Source: Tupaia tana
Lineage: Eukaryota > Chordata > Mammalia > Scandentia > Tupaiidae
Length of the DNA stretch: 64,000 nt
Reading direction: 5' to 3'
Assembly (NCBI GenBank): GCA_026018925.1
Contig: JAKSZU010000009.1
Location: 83,383,407-83,447,406 of the forward strand
Positions within the stretch are counted from its first letter, which is position 1. Every line of letters starts with the position of its first letter. The notes under the pieces were generated by a model. That model saw only the letters and a list, made by a program, of their open reading frames with translations, was not told the origin of the DNA and searched no databases. Position numbers and translations under genes: made by a program. Shown here in pieces: positions 46,641 through 58,228 of this stretch.

Positions 46641-47990
46641 AGAAAATTTTTTTAAGAGAAATAGGGAAGTTTATTGAGAGTAAGAGTGCCCAGGGGTTTG
46701 AAGCTGGAGGTGATTCAGCCCACCCTACCAAGCACACGTGTTTTATTCCTATGGGAGGATTGGAAGGGTAGAATCACAAGAATGGTGGGTGGAGGAGTCT
46801 GACCCGGCGAGGCCCCAGGTTCTGTCTGAGACCCCCGACCTTTGAGCTCCACTTCCAGTCGGATTAACACGTTGGCAAGGCCACTGTTGTATGCCCCCCC
46901 GACCTAGGAACAAAGCTTGGGTCCACTCAACATGTTCAGTAAGGCTGCTTGCTGTACACTCCAGAGACTGGTAGCCTTGCTGGGATGCGACCCCCCTCTG
47001 ACTCCCCAATATACTACTGTAAAAGAATTACATAGCTCTCTTATACATCCTGAGTATATGATAAAATTTTCCTGGAAGTCCCCTGACCCTGACCGCTCCC
47101 CTTTGCTTTGATCACCTGTTAATTACAATGCTTTATCTCCATGGTCACAATAGAGGGTGGGCTGAAGTTCTTTCTAGGCAGAAATAATCTTGACCTTTGG
47201 AAGGCCCTTCAAAATACATTTAAGGTAAACTTAATCTTTTCTTTACTTAAAATAGGATTAGGCCAAAACTGGCCCAGGACACCTCCACCCTCACCAAGTG
47301 AAATAGATAAATATATTAGGATTCCTCAAATTAAGTTTTAGATCCCTATTAAACTATATAAGTATCATTCTTTATTAAGATCCATAGGAACTAATATCTA
47401 TTCTTGAGATTTTCTTTTCTCAGCACTATTCCCGGTAATCACAAGATGGCTGCTGCACCGCATCAGCTGATAATCATCTCTGCTTATTGGAACCGCCTTC
47501 CCGAAACTATATTCCATGGAGACCCACCTACAATTGTGGAACTGCACTAGACCCACCCTTAATCCAACCCTGAATAGAATCTATGTTCCCTATTGTTAAA
47601 AACTTTATGAGCTAATAATTGAAACACGTAGCCCCTCTCCCTTTACTTGCATGTATCACATTTTCAATAAAAAGGCACGATGATTCCTAGCAGTTGTCAC
47701 TCCTCAGAGAGTGATCTCTGGGGGATGTCCAGCATAGGACGTGCATGAAAAGGCACCGAGGCCTCTGTCTTCTGTTCACCTTCGCTGCCTCCATCGAGTC
47801 AACCCACTCCTGCTGGCTAGACCCTGGCAGGTGGGTATTTTGAATTAGCTTACTTGCCTCTGTGACCTTATCAGTCCACCTATGGGTGTTAGCTGCCAGT
47901 AATGGAGGGCTCAGCTGGACAATTCTGAGCAAAGATCTCTGCAACCATCCCCTCAATTTCTGAAAGGAAATTATCTACAAGCTACTCAGG
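46641..47990. other. GC-richer tract of retroviral or retrocopy type, unassigned
   Basis: The minus strand from about 47000 to 46646 ends with two AATAAA signals and a short A-run, as in a retrotransposed transcript. The plus strand at about 47400-47720 has an LTR-like look: ACAAGATGGCTGCTGC, then CACATTTTCAATAAAAAGGC and a GC-richer stretch. Open stretches (46749-47009, 47687-47956) show no domain I recognise. It may hold fossil LTR pieces of more than one element. No ends or TSDs were found. Broken. Confidence 0.4.
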
Positions 47991-48004
47991 GGCTGTGTTT
48001 CATT

Positions 48005-48110
48005 TTTTTTTTCCTAAAACAATTAAATTAATTTATAATTGTCTTTGTGTATATTTTACATCTATTTTATTTTTGGTTACCATGAGGATTACATTTAAAT
48101 TTCTAACATT
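48005..48110. repeat. About 90-bp segment duplicated at 49318-49405
   Basis: Both start AATTAAATTAATTTAT and contain ATCTATTTTATTTTTGG and AGGATTACATTTAAATTT. I count about four differences over 85 bp, in the same orientation. See findings. Confidence 0.85.
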
Positions 48111-48379
48111 TCCATCCTTTATATTTTATTTTATAAAGGTGGGATGAGGATGGAACAAGGGATTATGAGTAATGGTCAGTCTTCTCAAGCTGCTTCAAGC
48201 TGAGATGGTACATTGTCCTTTCAGGTGGAAGGCAAGGATATGGTTACTCTAGAAGCAGGCATGAGTATTGTACTCTCTCGAGCAATAAGATTATTTTAGC
48301 TTATTTTGGGGCCAATTGTTAAATGACATCTTGGATTTAATGGTTTTATATTTTTGGGAGTGAAGGTTCTGCAGAAACT

Positions 48380-48467
48380 AAGAGAAGAGTTACAGGTCCA
48401 GGATTTAAACCATACAGCCAGCCATGTGAGATCTGGAACTTCAAACACCACACCACCTGCTGACCCC
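48380..48467 (-). mobile_element. tRNA-derived SINE head fragment (type B-like)
   Basis: The plus strand reads AGGTCCAGGATTTAAACC, then AGCCAGCCATGTGAGA and CACCACCTGCTGACCCC. This is the complement of a type B head including the B box. The CT-rich part to the left is eroded. Confidence 0.7.
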
Positions 48468-50527
48468 ATGTGTTTTCATTTTTATTCACCTCTAAGTATT
48501 TTCTAATTTCTTCTTTGATTTATTCTATAATTCATGGGTTGGTTAAGAGTTGGTTAAATTCCACAAATATGTAACTTTTCCAGTTTTCTTTCTGTTATTG
48601 ATTTTTAACTTCATCCTATTGTGGTCAGAGAATCTACTTTGTATGATATGTATCTTTTAAAATCTATTGAAATGCAATTTGCAGCCTAGCATATTGTCTA
48701 GTTTGGAAAATTCACATGTGTCCATGAGGAGAATGTGTATTCTGTTGTAAGATGAAATATCTGTTATCTGGTGTTGTTTAAGTACTCTATTGCCTTACTC
48801 CTCTTCCTGTTTGTTTTATTTATTATTAAATATGATATATTGGAATCTCTATTATCTTGTAATTGTGTATTTATCTCTTCAAATATGTTTATATATTTTG
48901 AAATTGTTGTATCTTTAGTTTCATTAGACTTTTATTAGTATATAATGTCCTTCTTTGTCTTTTATAAACTTTTATGGCTTAAAGTCATTTTTTTTCCTAA
49001 TAATATAGCCATCACTGCTTTCTTTTGCTTACTATTTCAGGGAATATCTGCGTAGAATATCTTTCTCTATCCTTTAACTTACAATCAGTTTTGAATCTAA
49101 GATAATTATCTTATGGGCAGCATGGAGACAGATAATGATTTTTAAGAAAACATTTCTGCCAATTTCTGTCTTCTTATTGGAGAATTTAATTCATATACAA
49201 TTGAAGTATTACTGATAAAGAAGAATTTATTTGTTACTTTTAAAATTTTAAAATATACCTAATATTTTTGGCCCTTGTTTCCTTCATTGCTCTTTGCTTT
49301 TGTGTTTCACTTTTTATTTTACTAAAATAATTAAATTAATTTATCATTGTCTTTGGGTATATTTTATATCTATTTTATTTTTGGTTACCATTAGGATTAC
49401 ATTTAAATTTCCAAAATTGAAACATGCTGATTTGAATTTCTACTACTAACTTCAATGATAAAAAATTACTCCTCTTTTACTAATTATCTCTATCTTTTTT
49501 ATTTGTTGATGTCCTAAATTATATCTTTATACATCGTATGCACTCAAAATTTAATTTAATGTTTGTTTGAATGCATTTGCTTCTTATGTAGAAGAAAAGA
49601 AACTGGAATGTTAAATAAAGGTAGAATAATAGTAGATTTAAGACATTTTTATGTCTTTTTTACATCATTTAGAAAACAAGAAGTAAAAGTACAAACTATT
49701 GTTGCAATAATACTAGCTTTTAAAATTGCCTATGCATTTACCTTTACTGAGATTATTTTTTTATGGCCTCTAATATTTAGGGTCTTTTTAATTCACTCTG
49801 CAGGGCTTCCTTGAAGATTTCTTCCAGAACTGATCTAGTGGTAGCATTCTCTCTCAGCTTTTGTTTATTTGGAATTGTCTTAATTTCTCTCCAACTTCTG
49901 GAGGTGCATTTTGGTTTATATGGAATTTCTATTTGACAGTTTTTGTTTGTTGTTGTTTTTATCACTTTGAATATTTCAGTCTATTCCTTTCTTGTCTTCA
50001 AAGTCTTTAAGTGGAAATCTTCTGATAATCTAATTAGGATCCCTTGTTGGTTTACAATTGTTGCTTTCGAGATTTTCTCTTTGTCTTTTTAACAATAGTG
50101 TATCTATTATAATGCATCTCAATGCATGTCTCTTCAAACCCATTTCATATAGAGTTTGTTGGGCTTCTTGGATACTTATATTTATGTCTTTCATAAAATG
50201 TGTTTTATTTTTTCCAGTCATTATTCTTTTTAAAATATTTTCTCTGTTCCTTGTGCTTTCTCTTCTCATTTTATAATTCCCATAATGCATATGGGATTAA
50301 CTTGATGGTGTCCCACAGGTCCTTTAGGCTCTGTTCACTTTTCTTCAATCTTATTTTCTCTTTCTCAAACTCAATTATTTTTATTTCCCTCTTTGAAATA
50401 TCACTAATTTTTTTGTTCTATTTTGCCTGTTTAAAAGTTTTCTGTCATTAATTCTTCATTCTTCTTTTGAATATACCTTGTCAATTTTTTCACTTCCATT
50501 TTTTTTTAAATTAAAATATCTCTTTAG

Positions 50528-50692
50528 AGGGGGCAGTAGGTGACATGGTGGTTAAGGTGTGGGATTCTTACATGCCCAACAGCAGTTCAAGTCTCAGACC
50601 TGGTGGCTTGGTTTCTTGCTTTCCCTCATTCTGAATCTCTCTGGCGAGAGCATGTGCCCTATATGAAATTTTTAAAATAATAAATAAAATTG
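50528..50692 (+). mobile_element. tRNA-derived SINE, hybrid: type B head with type A end
   Basis: Head GTGACATGGTGGTTAAGG and GGTGGCTTGGTTTCTTGC as in type B. The end, CTCTGGCGAGAGCATGTGCCCTATA, is as in type A. The long type A middle block is absent. Confidence 0.85.
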
Positions 50693-50727
50693 AATAATTA
50701 TTTGAAAATTTCTTTGGTTTCTTATAT

Positions 50728-50737
50728 ATATATATAA

Positions 50738-50773
<36 letters not shown>
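50728..50773. repeat. (TA)n microsatellite
   Basis: TA repeat with one interruption (TAAGAA). A second short TA run lies at 51858-51877. Confidence 0.95.
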
Positions 50774-50776
<3 letters not shown>

Positions 50777-51699
50777 AATATAGTTAAATTTTGTTCAAAC
50801 ATTATTTTGTTAACTTTTACTACATACTTATTTCAGTTATTTGAATAACTAATCCATTATCTAAGGATCTGCCACCCAGTTCTTTTGAGAGACAGGCTTT
50901 GTTGATTTATTTGGGGGCCATACTATTTTATTTCTTTGTATGCATTGTGATATTTATGCTAAAAACTAAACATTTGGATCTAATGTGCTAACTCCAGAAG
51001 TCAAATTCTCCCCCTTCCCAGGGTTTACTTCTTTGTAATTATTTTTGGTGGTATTTATTTTATTTTAATTATTGTAGGTTGTATTTTTGCCAAAGACAAA
51101 AAAACGTTGAGGTCTTCTCAGGTCTTTTCTGTGTTTGTGCTTAACCCTGGTCATGTGAACTCACTTTTTAATTTTCCTTGTATGTGCAATTACTTTTGAA
51201 TGTCCTAGTCATTAATGTCTGGCTCCCAGTAGGAAAATAATGAAGGTATTAGTCCTTATTTTTTATCTCCTGGAAGTAATTTCAGCTGGGGGAGGTACTT
51301 GCAACTGTGGGAGTAGATGTAACTACAATGATCACTGCCCCCTTATCTAAACCTTTGTGATCAGAAGCAGCACTCAACAGCAAAGGCATAAATCATTGAT
51401 ATTTCTAAGGAAGGATTGTTTTGCCCACTCTATATCCTGCAGGTTGTATGCAAACTACTTCTGAAATGTGTATAGTTGCCTGCCATGAGAAGGGAATTAG
51501 GAATGGGTAGCTGCTGCTATGCTAAGTGCTGAAATTGACCAAAATTTATTGTTCAAGTGTTCCCTTTTAAGTGGAAAATCTTTAATAGGCTCCAGACTTC
51601 CAAAATAGTTAAATAAAACAGATTCTGCCAATGTAATTGCTGTCTAAGTGAGGAAAAATATTTTTAGTACTTTGTACTTTGATATTCCCAGATTCTTCT

Positions 51700-53080
51700 A
51701 TATATCTTTCCTTTATCTTTAGAAGATAGTTTTGCTGTATATAAGTTATTGGGTTAGGTTATTTATTTTTGTCTTAGTTTTAATTCTTCCATCATTTGAA
51801 TACATCATTCATTGCCTTGTGAACTACTTTTCATTCTGATTAACAGATGGCTGCTAATATATATATATATATATATTTATTACATTATGAGTTGTTTTAC
51901 CCTTGATGCTTAGGATTATTTGTCTTTTTAACATTTTGATTACATCTTATTGTGAATCTCTGAGTTTATTTTGCCTGGCATTCATTGAGTTTTTTGGATG
52001 TACAGATAAATATTTTCCGTCAAATGTCAAAAGTTTTCTGTCATTAATTCTTCATTCTTTCTACCTCTTTCTCTCAACTCTTTCTGGTACACAAATTTTG
52101 TGTATGCTGTTATGCTTACTAGTACCCCCCACATTTCTCTGAGCCTCTATTGAGCATCTGTTATTTTTTCTTTATTATTTTTCATTTCGTCCTTCATATT
52201 ACATAGTCTCTATCTGTGATCAATTGTACCTATTATTTCTCCTGCTAGCTCACATCTGCTCATTTATTCTACCTGTAAACTTATCATTTCAGTTATTATT
52301 TGATTAACTTCTAGTATTTTTATTTATTTTTATAAACTCTTTTTTTGTATCTTTGTTGATATTCTCTAGTAGATAAGGATTCATTTTCATGCTTCCTTTA
52401 ATTAATTAGAATAGATCTCCTTTCGTTTTTAAAATGTATTTAAAGTTGTGAAGTATCCATGTATTAAACTGAATATCTTCTCAAATGTTTCTATTATATT
52501 TTTAAAATATTTATTTATTTAATTCCATTTGTTATTTTATTATTATTTTTTATTTGACCAGAGAGAGATAGAGAGAGAGAAAGGGAAAGTGAGAAAGCAA
52601 GCAACCAGGTCCGGGACTAAAATCATGGACTGCCATGTGGCAATCCAGCACTTTTAACCCCTAGGCCACCTGCCGATCTCCTTCTGTTCTTTTTTTACAT
52701 ATGTCCTACACTTTCTTGTTTCCTTCAATGCATTATAACTTTTCTAAAATTAGATATTTTAGGTAATATAGCACCTCTGGATTTTATACTCCTCCTGAGT
52801 TTGCTGTTGCTTTATGCTTTATTGATTGTTTACTAGCTTGACATGTTTTTAATGAACTGTATTTTCTGCAAAGTGTCATCTCTGATACTGCTTCCCAGAG
52901 GGTGAATAATTGAATATGTAAATTACCCAGACACCTTTCCCTCCAGAGATGACTTTGGTTTTAGTTAGTTTCTCTTCAATTATGTATTTCCTTTATCTTC
53001 CTGTGTAGTTTCTGAATGATCCGACTGTCTTGGTATTATACCCAGCATTGAACCTTCTGTATTTGTTAGTCAACTATTCA
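51700..53080 (-). mobile_element. Second ancient LINE-1 fragment, 5' half
   Basis: It repeats the old L1 section seen at 49800-50480: TTGATTACATCTTATTGTGAA, TTTTTTGGATGTACAGATAAA, ACCCCCCACATTTCTCTGAG, same order and strand. It continues past the SINE at 52509-52681. Diverged from the first copy, so it is a separate element or an old duplication. Confidence 0.6.
52509..52681 (-). mobile_element. tRNA-derived SINE, type B
   Basis: TTATTTATTT tail complement, TTTGACCAGAGAGAG, GCAACCAGGTCCGGGACT, then the head complement AGGCCACCTGCCG. Confidence 0.9.
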
Positions 53081-53982
53081 ATATTATTTGAAACTGCCAT
53101 ATGACATTTTTTTTTCACATTCTGTCTTAATTAAAACCGGATCTCTTTTCAGAACTAGTATTTTATACAAAAGTTTGGGCTTATTATGACCTCAGTATGG
53201 CTCTTGTTAGATGTAAAGTTTTCTGTTTCATTTTGCCTAATATATATCTGGATTAGTATTTATTTTTGGCTGTTATGGAAATACCAACCTCTTTATTTCT
53301 CACCACCAAAATCTCCATTTTTTCCAAAGCACTCTTAAGTTTGCACTTTGCTACATCTGTTTTTTTGTTTTGTTTTGCTTTTTTTTTTTTCGTTGTTGTT
53401 GTTGTTGTTGTTTTCCACATAATATCATTTCTTTATAAGCAGAACATTGAATAGATGTGGTAACCCTGGTTTTTTCAGGTTGCCTCTCTTATCATAGAAT
53501 CCATTCTTTGAGCAAGCTGAAGTGAGATCAATTGGTATCCTCATGTTGGGTATAATTCTTCCATGTAAGTGTGAAGTGAGTGAAGGTAAGAAGCCCTGCT
53601 TGCCTGCAATTGAGTTTATGCAACTCAAAACTGGACAAGATGACAAATGCTGGCAGCATGCTACTTCCAGGGAAAAATCATAACCCTAGATATAGCTGTC
53701 AGGAGACTGAGATTCCTGTATTGTTAAATGTCATTTCTAAGAGTCAAGTTACTGTTACATTGAGTTGTATAAGGAGAGAGAACATATGGCTCCAATGTCA
53801 TAGACTCTCAATGTCCATACAAAGATTTAGTGTATTTTGCTGAATAAATGTTTCTACATTTTTTTGTGTATACTTAAGATAGTTTAAAAAGTTTTAATCC
53901 TTGGGGGTTTTTTTGAGATAATTTCATCAGATATGGTTGTTTTGGTAGACAGAGATTCTATAGTGCAATTTATACCACTATT
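53081..53982. other. No recognisable gene or repeat; (GTT)n run near 53391-53412
   Basis: A T-run and GTT repeat at about 53378-53412 are the only simple sequence. Antiparallel open stretches (53425-53646 and 53580-53843) have no known domain. Confidence 0.45.
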
Positions 53983-53994
53983 TTAGAAGTACTT

Positions 53995-54175
53995 AATTTT
54001 TTAGAATTATTTAATTTAATTTAATTTATTCATTCATTTATTTTAATTTGACCAGAGGCACAGAGAGACAGAGAAAGGGAAAGTAAGAAAGCAAGCCACC
54101 AGGTCTGGGACTCAAATGGTACTTGGCCATATGGGAGTCTCCAGTGCCTTAACCATCACACCACTTGCTGATCCC
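53995..54175 (-). mobile_element. tRNA-derived SINE, type B, with TSD
   Basis: AATTTGACCAGAGGC, AGCAAGCCACCAGGTCTGG, then the head complement CACTTGCTGATCCC. TSD ttagaagtactt at 53983-53994 and 54176-54187. Confidence 0.95.
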
Positions 54176-54190
54176 TTAGAAGTACTTCTA

Positions 54191-54424
54191 GGGACCGGCA
54201 GTTAGCGTAATGGCTATGTCGCTGGACTACCACGTAGTTGACAGTGGTTTGCATCCCGGACCCGGTGGCTTAAAACTCACGCGGGGCATGTATGTGTGCA
54301 TGCCCAAGATCCTGAGAGGAGAATGGAGGAGAAGGGACTGTGGCGTGGCCATCCCCCCTGGGGGGTGATTTCTCACTTTCTGTCTCTCTGTCTCTCTCTG
54401 TCTTTCTGGCGAGCGCATGTGCCC

Positions 54425-54473
<49 letters not shown>
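54191..54473 (+). mobile_element. tRNA-derived SINE, type A, young, long A tail
   Basis: Near-consensus copy with an A-run of about 46 nt. It inserted inside the right-hand TSD of the type B SINE. Its own TSD agaagtacttcta lies at 54178-54190 and 54474-54486. Confidence 0.97.
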
Positions 54474-54476
<3 letters not shown>

Positions 54477-54539
54477 AGTACTTCTAAAAGTATTTTATAT
54501 AATAATTTAGTTCAACTTAGAATAATTTTTCTACAAAAA

Positions 54540-54860
54540 CAAATATTTATTGATTGCCCAGTATGTGCCAGGCAGTGTTTCCAGCACTGGAGATTGGGCA
54601 TAAAACAAGAGAGACAAGGCCAACCTGTAATGGGTTTTACAAGAGGCAAAAATTACAATAAATGGAAGAACAATGTAATTTTCCATATTTTGCTAATCCT
54701 TATTTATTGTCACCATACTCTAGTAATAATAATAATAGTACATTCTAAGTGCCAAATACATCTTTGTGTATTTTCTTAATCCTTTGAAAAACTCTGAAAA
54801 CTGGGAGTCATTATCAGTATTTGTTAACCACATTTTACCAGTGAGGGGTTAGAGGGATAG
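54540..54860 (-). mobile_element. Ancient SINE remnant(s), MIR-type
   Basis: TGCCCAGTATGTGCCAGGC near 54560 and, at 54720-54850, TCTAAGTGCCAAATAC, then AACCACATTTTACCAGTGAGG, follow the minus-strand MIR order. Diverged. Confidence 0.55.
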
Positions 54861-54861
54861 G

Positions 54862-54975
54862 GTAATGAAGGCAGGAACTACATCTTACTAATATTTTTTA
54901 CCTCCAAGATATAATATTTTGCTAGGCACACAGTAGAACTTCAGAAATATTTAAAAAATGAATGCAAAGTAAACA
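54862..54975 (+). mobile_element. L2 LINE 3' end fragment
   Basis: AGGCAGGAACTACATCTTAC, TTTTGCTAGGCACACAGTAG and CAGAAATATTTAAAAAATGA match the L2 3' terminal order. Confidence 0.65.
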
Positions 54976-54999
54976 AAATATTAGTATAATAGGTTAATA

Positions 55000-55390
55000 A
55001 TGGAATCCCAAATATATTTATATTTTAGTCCTGAAACTGTCAATGTGGTAGGTTTAATGCTACAAATAGAATAAAGATTTCTCATCAATTGACCTTAAAA
55101 AAGAAAGATTATCTTAAATCACCTGAAAGGACTCAATGTCATCATAATGAGACATTGAGTCATTAAGGTAGAAAAGCAATAACAAGAGATAACTAGAGAG
55201 ATGGCAGTATGAGATGGATTCAACTCACCATCGTTAAGGTTAAAGACACTGGAAGGGTACAGAAGCCAGTAAATTTAGGTAGTTACTGGAATCAAGAAAA
55301 AGCAAGAAATACATTTTCCCTGAGAGGTCAGACCTTCTGACCCTTTGTTTTGATTCTCATGAGATCTGTGTTGTGATTCTAACATAAAAA
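55000..55390 (+). mobile_element. MaLR LTR fossil (MLT1-like), diverged
   Basis: AGATTATCTTAAATCACCTG, GGTTAAAGACACTGGAAGG, GAATCAAGAAAAAGCAAGAA and CTTCTGACC recall MLT1 LTR word order. No internal part. Old. Confidence 0.45.
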
Positions 55391-56011
55391 TATTTTAATG
55401 AACATAAGAATACATGTTACTAAGAGGAAGAGGTTATGGAATGTGTATCATAGCATAGTAAAAAAATATGGACAATCCAACACATACTTCCAGAAAAAAA
55501 GAACAGTAAAACAATCAAATTTGCACAACATAATATACTGTTCAATTTTGAAAAGGATATATATGTCTTCATAATAATTTGATTAGCACACACTGTATAC
55601 CTGCTTTAAAAAACATACTCTATTCCACAAATATATAAATGAATATACATAAACCAAAATCATAATTTTAGAAAAGCTATAAGATAAACTTGTATGCTTC
55701 TAAACTACAATCTTGTGTTGATTTATTACAGTAACAACAGGAAACTATAAAATTAGTGTCAAAATTCAAATCTAGATTCTTGTAACTCAAAAGCTCATGT
55801 GTTTTATACATCTTCAATGTCACTAAGCTTCTTTTTGGTGTCATTTGTAACTCATTTTATTTTACTGAAAGTAGACTCAGAAGATTTTCTTGGAATTTCA
55901 AGACTATCTTCTAGTAAGAACCTCCAATAGACCAAGTTTTTTCTCCTCCTTTTCTAATTGATCCTCCTAACTACAATGATGACTAAGTTTTCTTTAAATT
56001 GCTTTAGTTAA
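55391..56011. other. No recognisable gene or repeat
   Basis: AT-rich DNA. No coding signal. Confidence 0.5.
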
Positions 56012-56036
56012 AAATACCTGGGATTCCCTTTCTTCT

Positions 56037-57022
56037 GGACTGATAACCAGAATGCACATGAAACTCAAGGAGCTTACCCCCCTCCCCCCGAAATAATGAT
56101 TAACCCAATTAAAAGATGGGAAAATGAGTTGAATTAACAACTCTATAGGAAAACATGAACAGACAAAATCATATTTTAAAAATGCTCAGCATCCCTCATA
56201 TTAAAGGAAATGCAGATCAAAACCACAATGAGATACAACCTAGTAAGAATGTAAAAGATTAGAAAAACAAAAAAATGATAAATGCTGGAGGGGATGTGGT
56301 AAAAGGGAAAGTCTCCTACTCTGCTGGTGGGCATGTAAACTGGTCCAGCCACTGTGGAAAACAATATGAAGATTCTTCAAAGGCTTACAAATAGAACTAC
56401 CATATTATATAAGAATTCCACTCCTAGATATTTACCCAAGGGATAAGAGAATGCTGTCAGAAAAGTGCTTGCACATCTATGTTTATTGCAACATTGTTCA
56501 CAATTGCTAAGACATTGAACCAACCCAAATGTCCAGGAACAGGTGAATGGATTGTAAAAGTATGGCACATATACTCTATGGAATCCTACTCAAAGATAAG
56601 AAACAATAAGACTCTGGCTTTTGACAGAAAGTGGGTGAATATGGAAGAGTTATTGCTGAGTGAAGCAAGCCAGGCTATGAAGGAGAGACATTGTATGTCT
56701 TCCCTTAACATATATTAACTGTCCATGCTCTATGATGGAAACTTAAAGGTCATAGAAGCATTAAAAATGGTTAAAGATACTGGAAACAATGGTGGAAGAT
56801 GGTGGAAGAAGGGATGAGTGTAAGGAAAGATTCTAAGAAGGGATATAGAGAGCCAAGACATTTATGGGACACAAAAATGGATTATTATCTGCTGACGATA
56901 ATGTGTTTTGTATCCTCAACTGAACAATTGTAGTGTATTTATGTTGGGTAAATTCAATTTACAAACTAAATGATGCATAGCAATTAAATGTCTAAAATAA
57001 ATTTAAAATAAATAAATTTTTA
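56037..57022 (+). mobile_element. 5'-truncated LINE-1 3' end with TSD
   Basis: It starts at the GLITRI position of ORF2 (GGACTGATAACCAGAATGC) and runs to the 3'UTR and tail. The ORF2 end (56479-56718) reads to SSLNIY. Flanks aaatacctgggattcc (about 56013) and aaatgccttggattct (about 57024) form a diverged TSD. Confidence 0.94.
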
Positions 57023-57046
57023 AAATGCCTTGGATTCTCTCTCTTT

Positions 57047-57628
57047 TGGAAGTCATGCTCACCTTTTCCATCTATAGGCTCAGATTTCACAAGTTTTGTA
57101 AACAGGTAGCATGTGCAATTCTTTCTTCAATAGACATGGGCTGAGTAACTATGAAGCTTTCCATTATATTTTTGTTTCACAGTTTCTTAATGTCTTAATA
57201 ATTCCACCATGATTTGTTGACCTTTTACATGTGCATTTGAAATCCATTGACCACTATCTCAATAGCTGAGTGTTTCCACCTGATGACTCATTTTTTTTTT
57301 TACCTAATTATTTGGTATCTACCTTCTCAAATATACAATATTTTTTTTCTATTTTTTATGTCTTCAGTTTGTACTTCTGTCTGTGCCCTGTTGGGCACAT
57401 TGCCAAAAGAAGAATCACTACTATTATCTCCAATTTAATAAATAAAATTTTATTTTTGGAATCCTAAGTATTTTTCTTTGTTGCATGATTGAGTCTCACA
57501 ATTAAAATAGGTATAAATATACAAAGAGTGACATAGATTATCTATGTGACTTTGCCATATCTAAATAATTTATTAGTTTATTTAACCCACCTCCCATTCA
57601 TATACCAATATACTAAATTAAAAGCCTT
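57047..57628. other. No recognisable gene or repeat
   Basis: AT-rich interval. Short open stretches in two overlapping frames (57247-57467) have no known domain. Confidence 0.5.
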
Positions 57629-57880
57629 TTTTGTTTGTTTCTTTGCTATAGGGGGCTTATGCACTCACCAGAGCAGGAGAGAGAGAATGCAGTTAGAAAT
57701 CATCCCCAGGGGGAATGGCTATGTCACAATCCCTTCTCCTTCATTCCCCTCTTGGAATTTTGGGCACACATACATTCACTCATGTCCAGCATATTTTTCA
57801 AGTCACTGAGTCTAAGACTTGAGCCATGAAGTCAGACATGTTGGAGTCAACTACCTTAACCACGATGCCACTGGCAGGCC
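57629..57880 (-). mobile_element. tRNA-derived SINE, type A, diverged
   Basis: CTTTGCTATAGGGGGC, CAGGGGGAATGGCTATG, CAATCCCTTCTCCTTC and the head complement GATGCCACTGGCAGGCC. Confidence 0.87.
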
Positions 57881-57929
57881 TAGGAAGTCTTTTAAAAGTG
57901 CTTAATGGTAGAAACAGGGAGAAAGAAAC

Positions 57930-58203
57930 AGGGGTGCAGAACCTCTCCCACATACTCTGTAAGGACCTGAACAGCTCCCAGAGATAGTAAGGCACCAGGT
58001 CTGCTCGGCTGGGTTTTCCACCACAGGTCAGGACCTTTGTAGGTCTCAGAACTGAGGAGGAAGGAGCAGTGGGGTGGACTCTCTCCCACATATTTCTTCA
58101 AGGGCCTGCAAAGCTCCCAGAGATAGTAAGGAACTGGGGCTATTTGGCAGGATCTTACACAACTGATTAAGCCCTCTGGGGATCCCAGAGCCAGAGAGGA
58201 GCA
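57930..58203 (+). promoter_or_regulatory. L1 promoter monomers, type M4 (138 bp, two units)
   Basis: CTCTCCCACATA starts at 57943 and 58081. Both units share AGCTCCCAGAGATAGTAAGG and end in an AGGAGCAG word. No T-rich linker was seen in this array. Confidence 0.78.
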
Positions 58204-58228
58204 GATTTCTCAGATCAACACATCACAT

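Larger units (their letters stand above)
29743..51700 (-). mobile_element. Ancient LINE-1 (L1M-type) backbone split by many later insertions
   Basis: Pieces run colinearly from 3'UTR to 5' end on the minus strand: 29780-30206 (3'UTR, words AACCATTTTAAGGTGTACGG, GTGCAGCCATTATTACC), 30453-30504, 30750-30835, 31170-31812, 33430-33797, 34206-34578, 42479-42690, 43515-43850, about 46080-46135, 46329-46445, 48468-49990, 49990-50520 and 50700-51650. Later SINEs, L1s, an MLT1-like LTR and an unassigned tract separate them. By order and wording it resembles the L1MA-L1MC grade. An internal deletion of several hundred bp lies near 43780. Confidence 0.75.

Noticed and set aside
46790-46830. Minus-strand motif like a tRNA-Pro primer binding site (TGGGGCCTCGCCGGGT)
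   Set aside because: The polyadenylation signals lie downstream of it, the wrong order for LTR then primer site.
47687-47956. 89-codon minus-strand open frame as a retroviral or host gene
   Set aside because: I recognise no domain and it overlaps LTR-like sequence; too weak to call.
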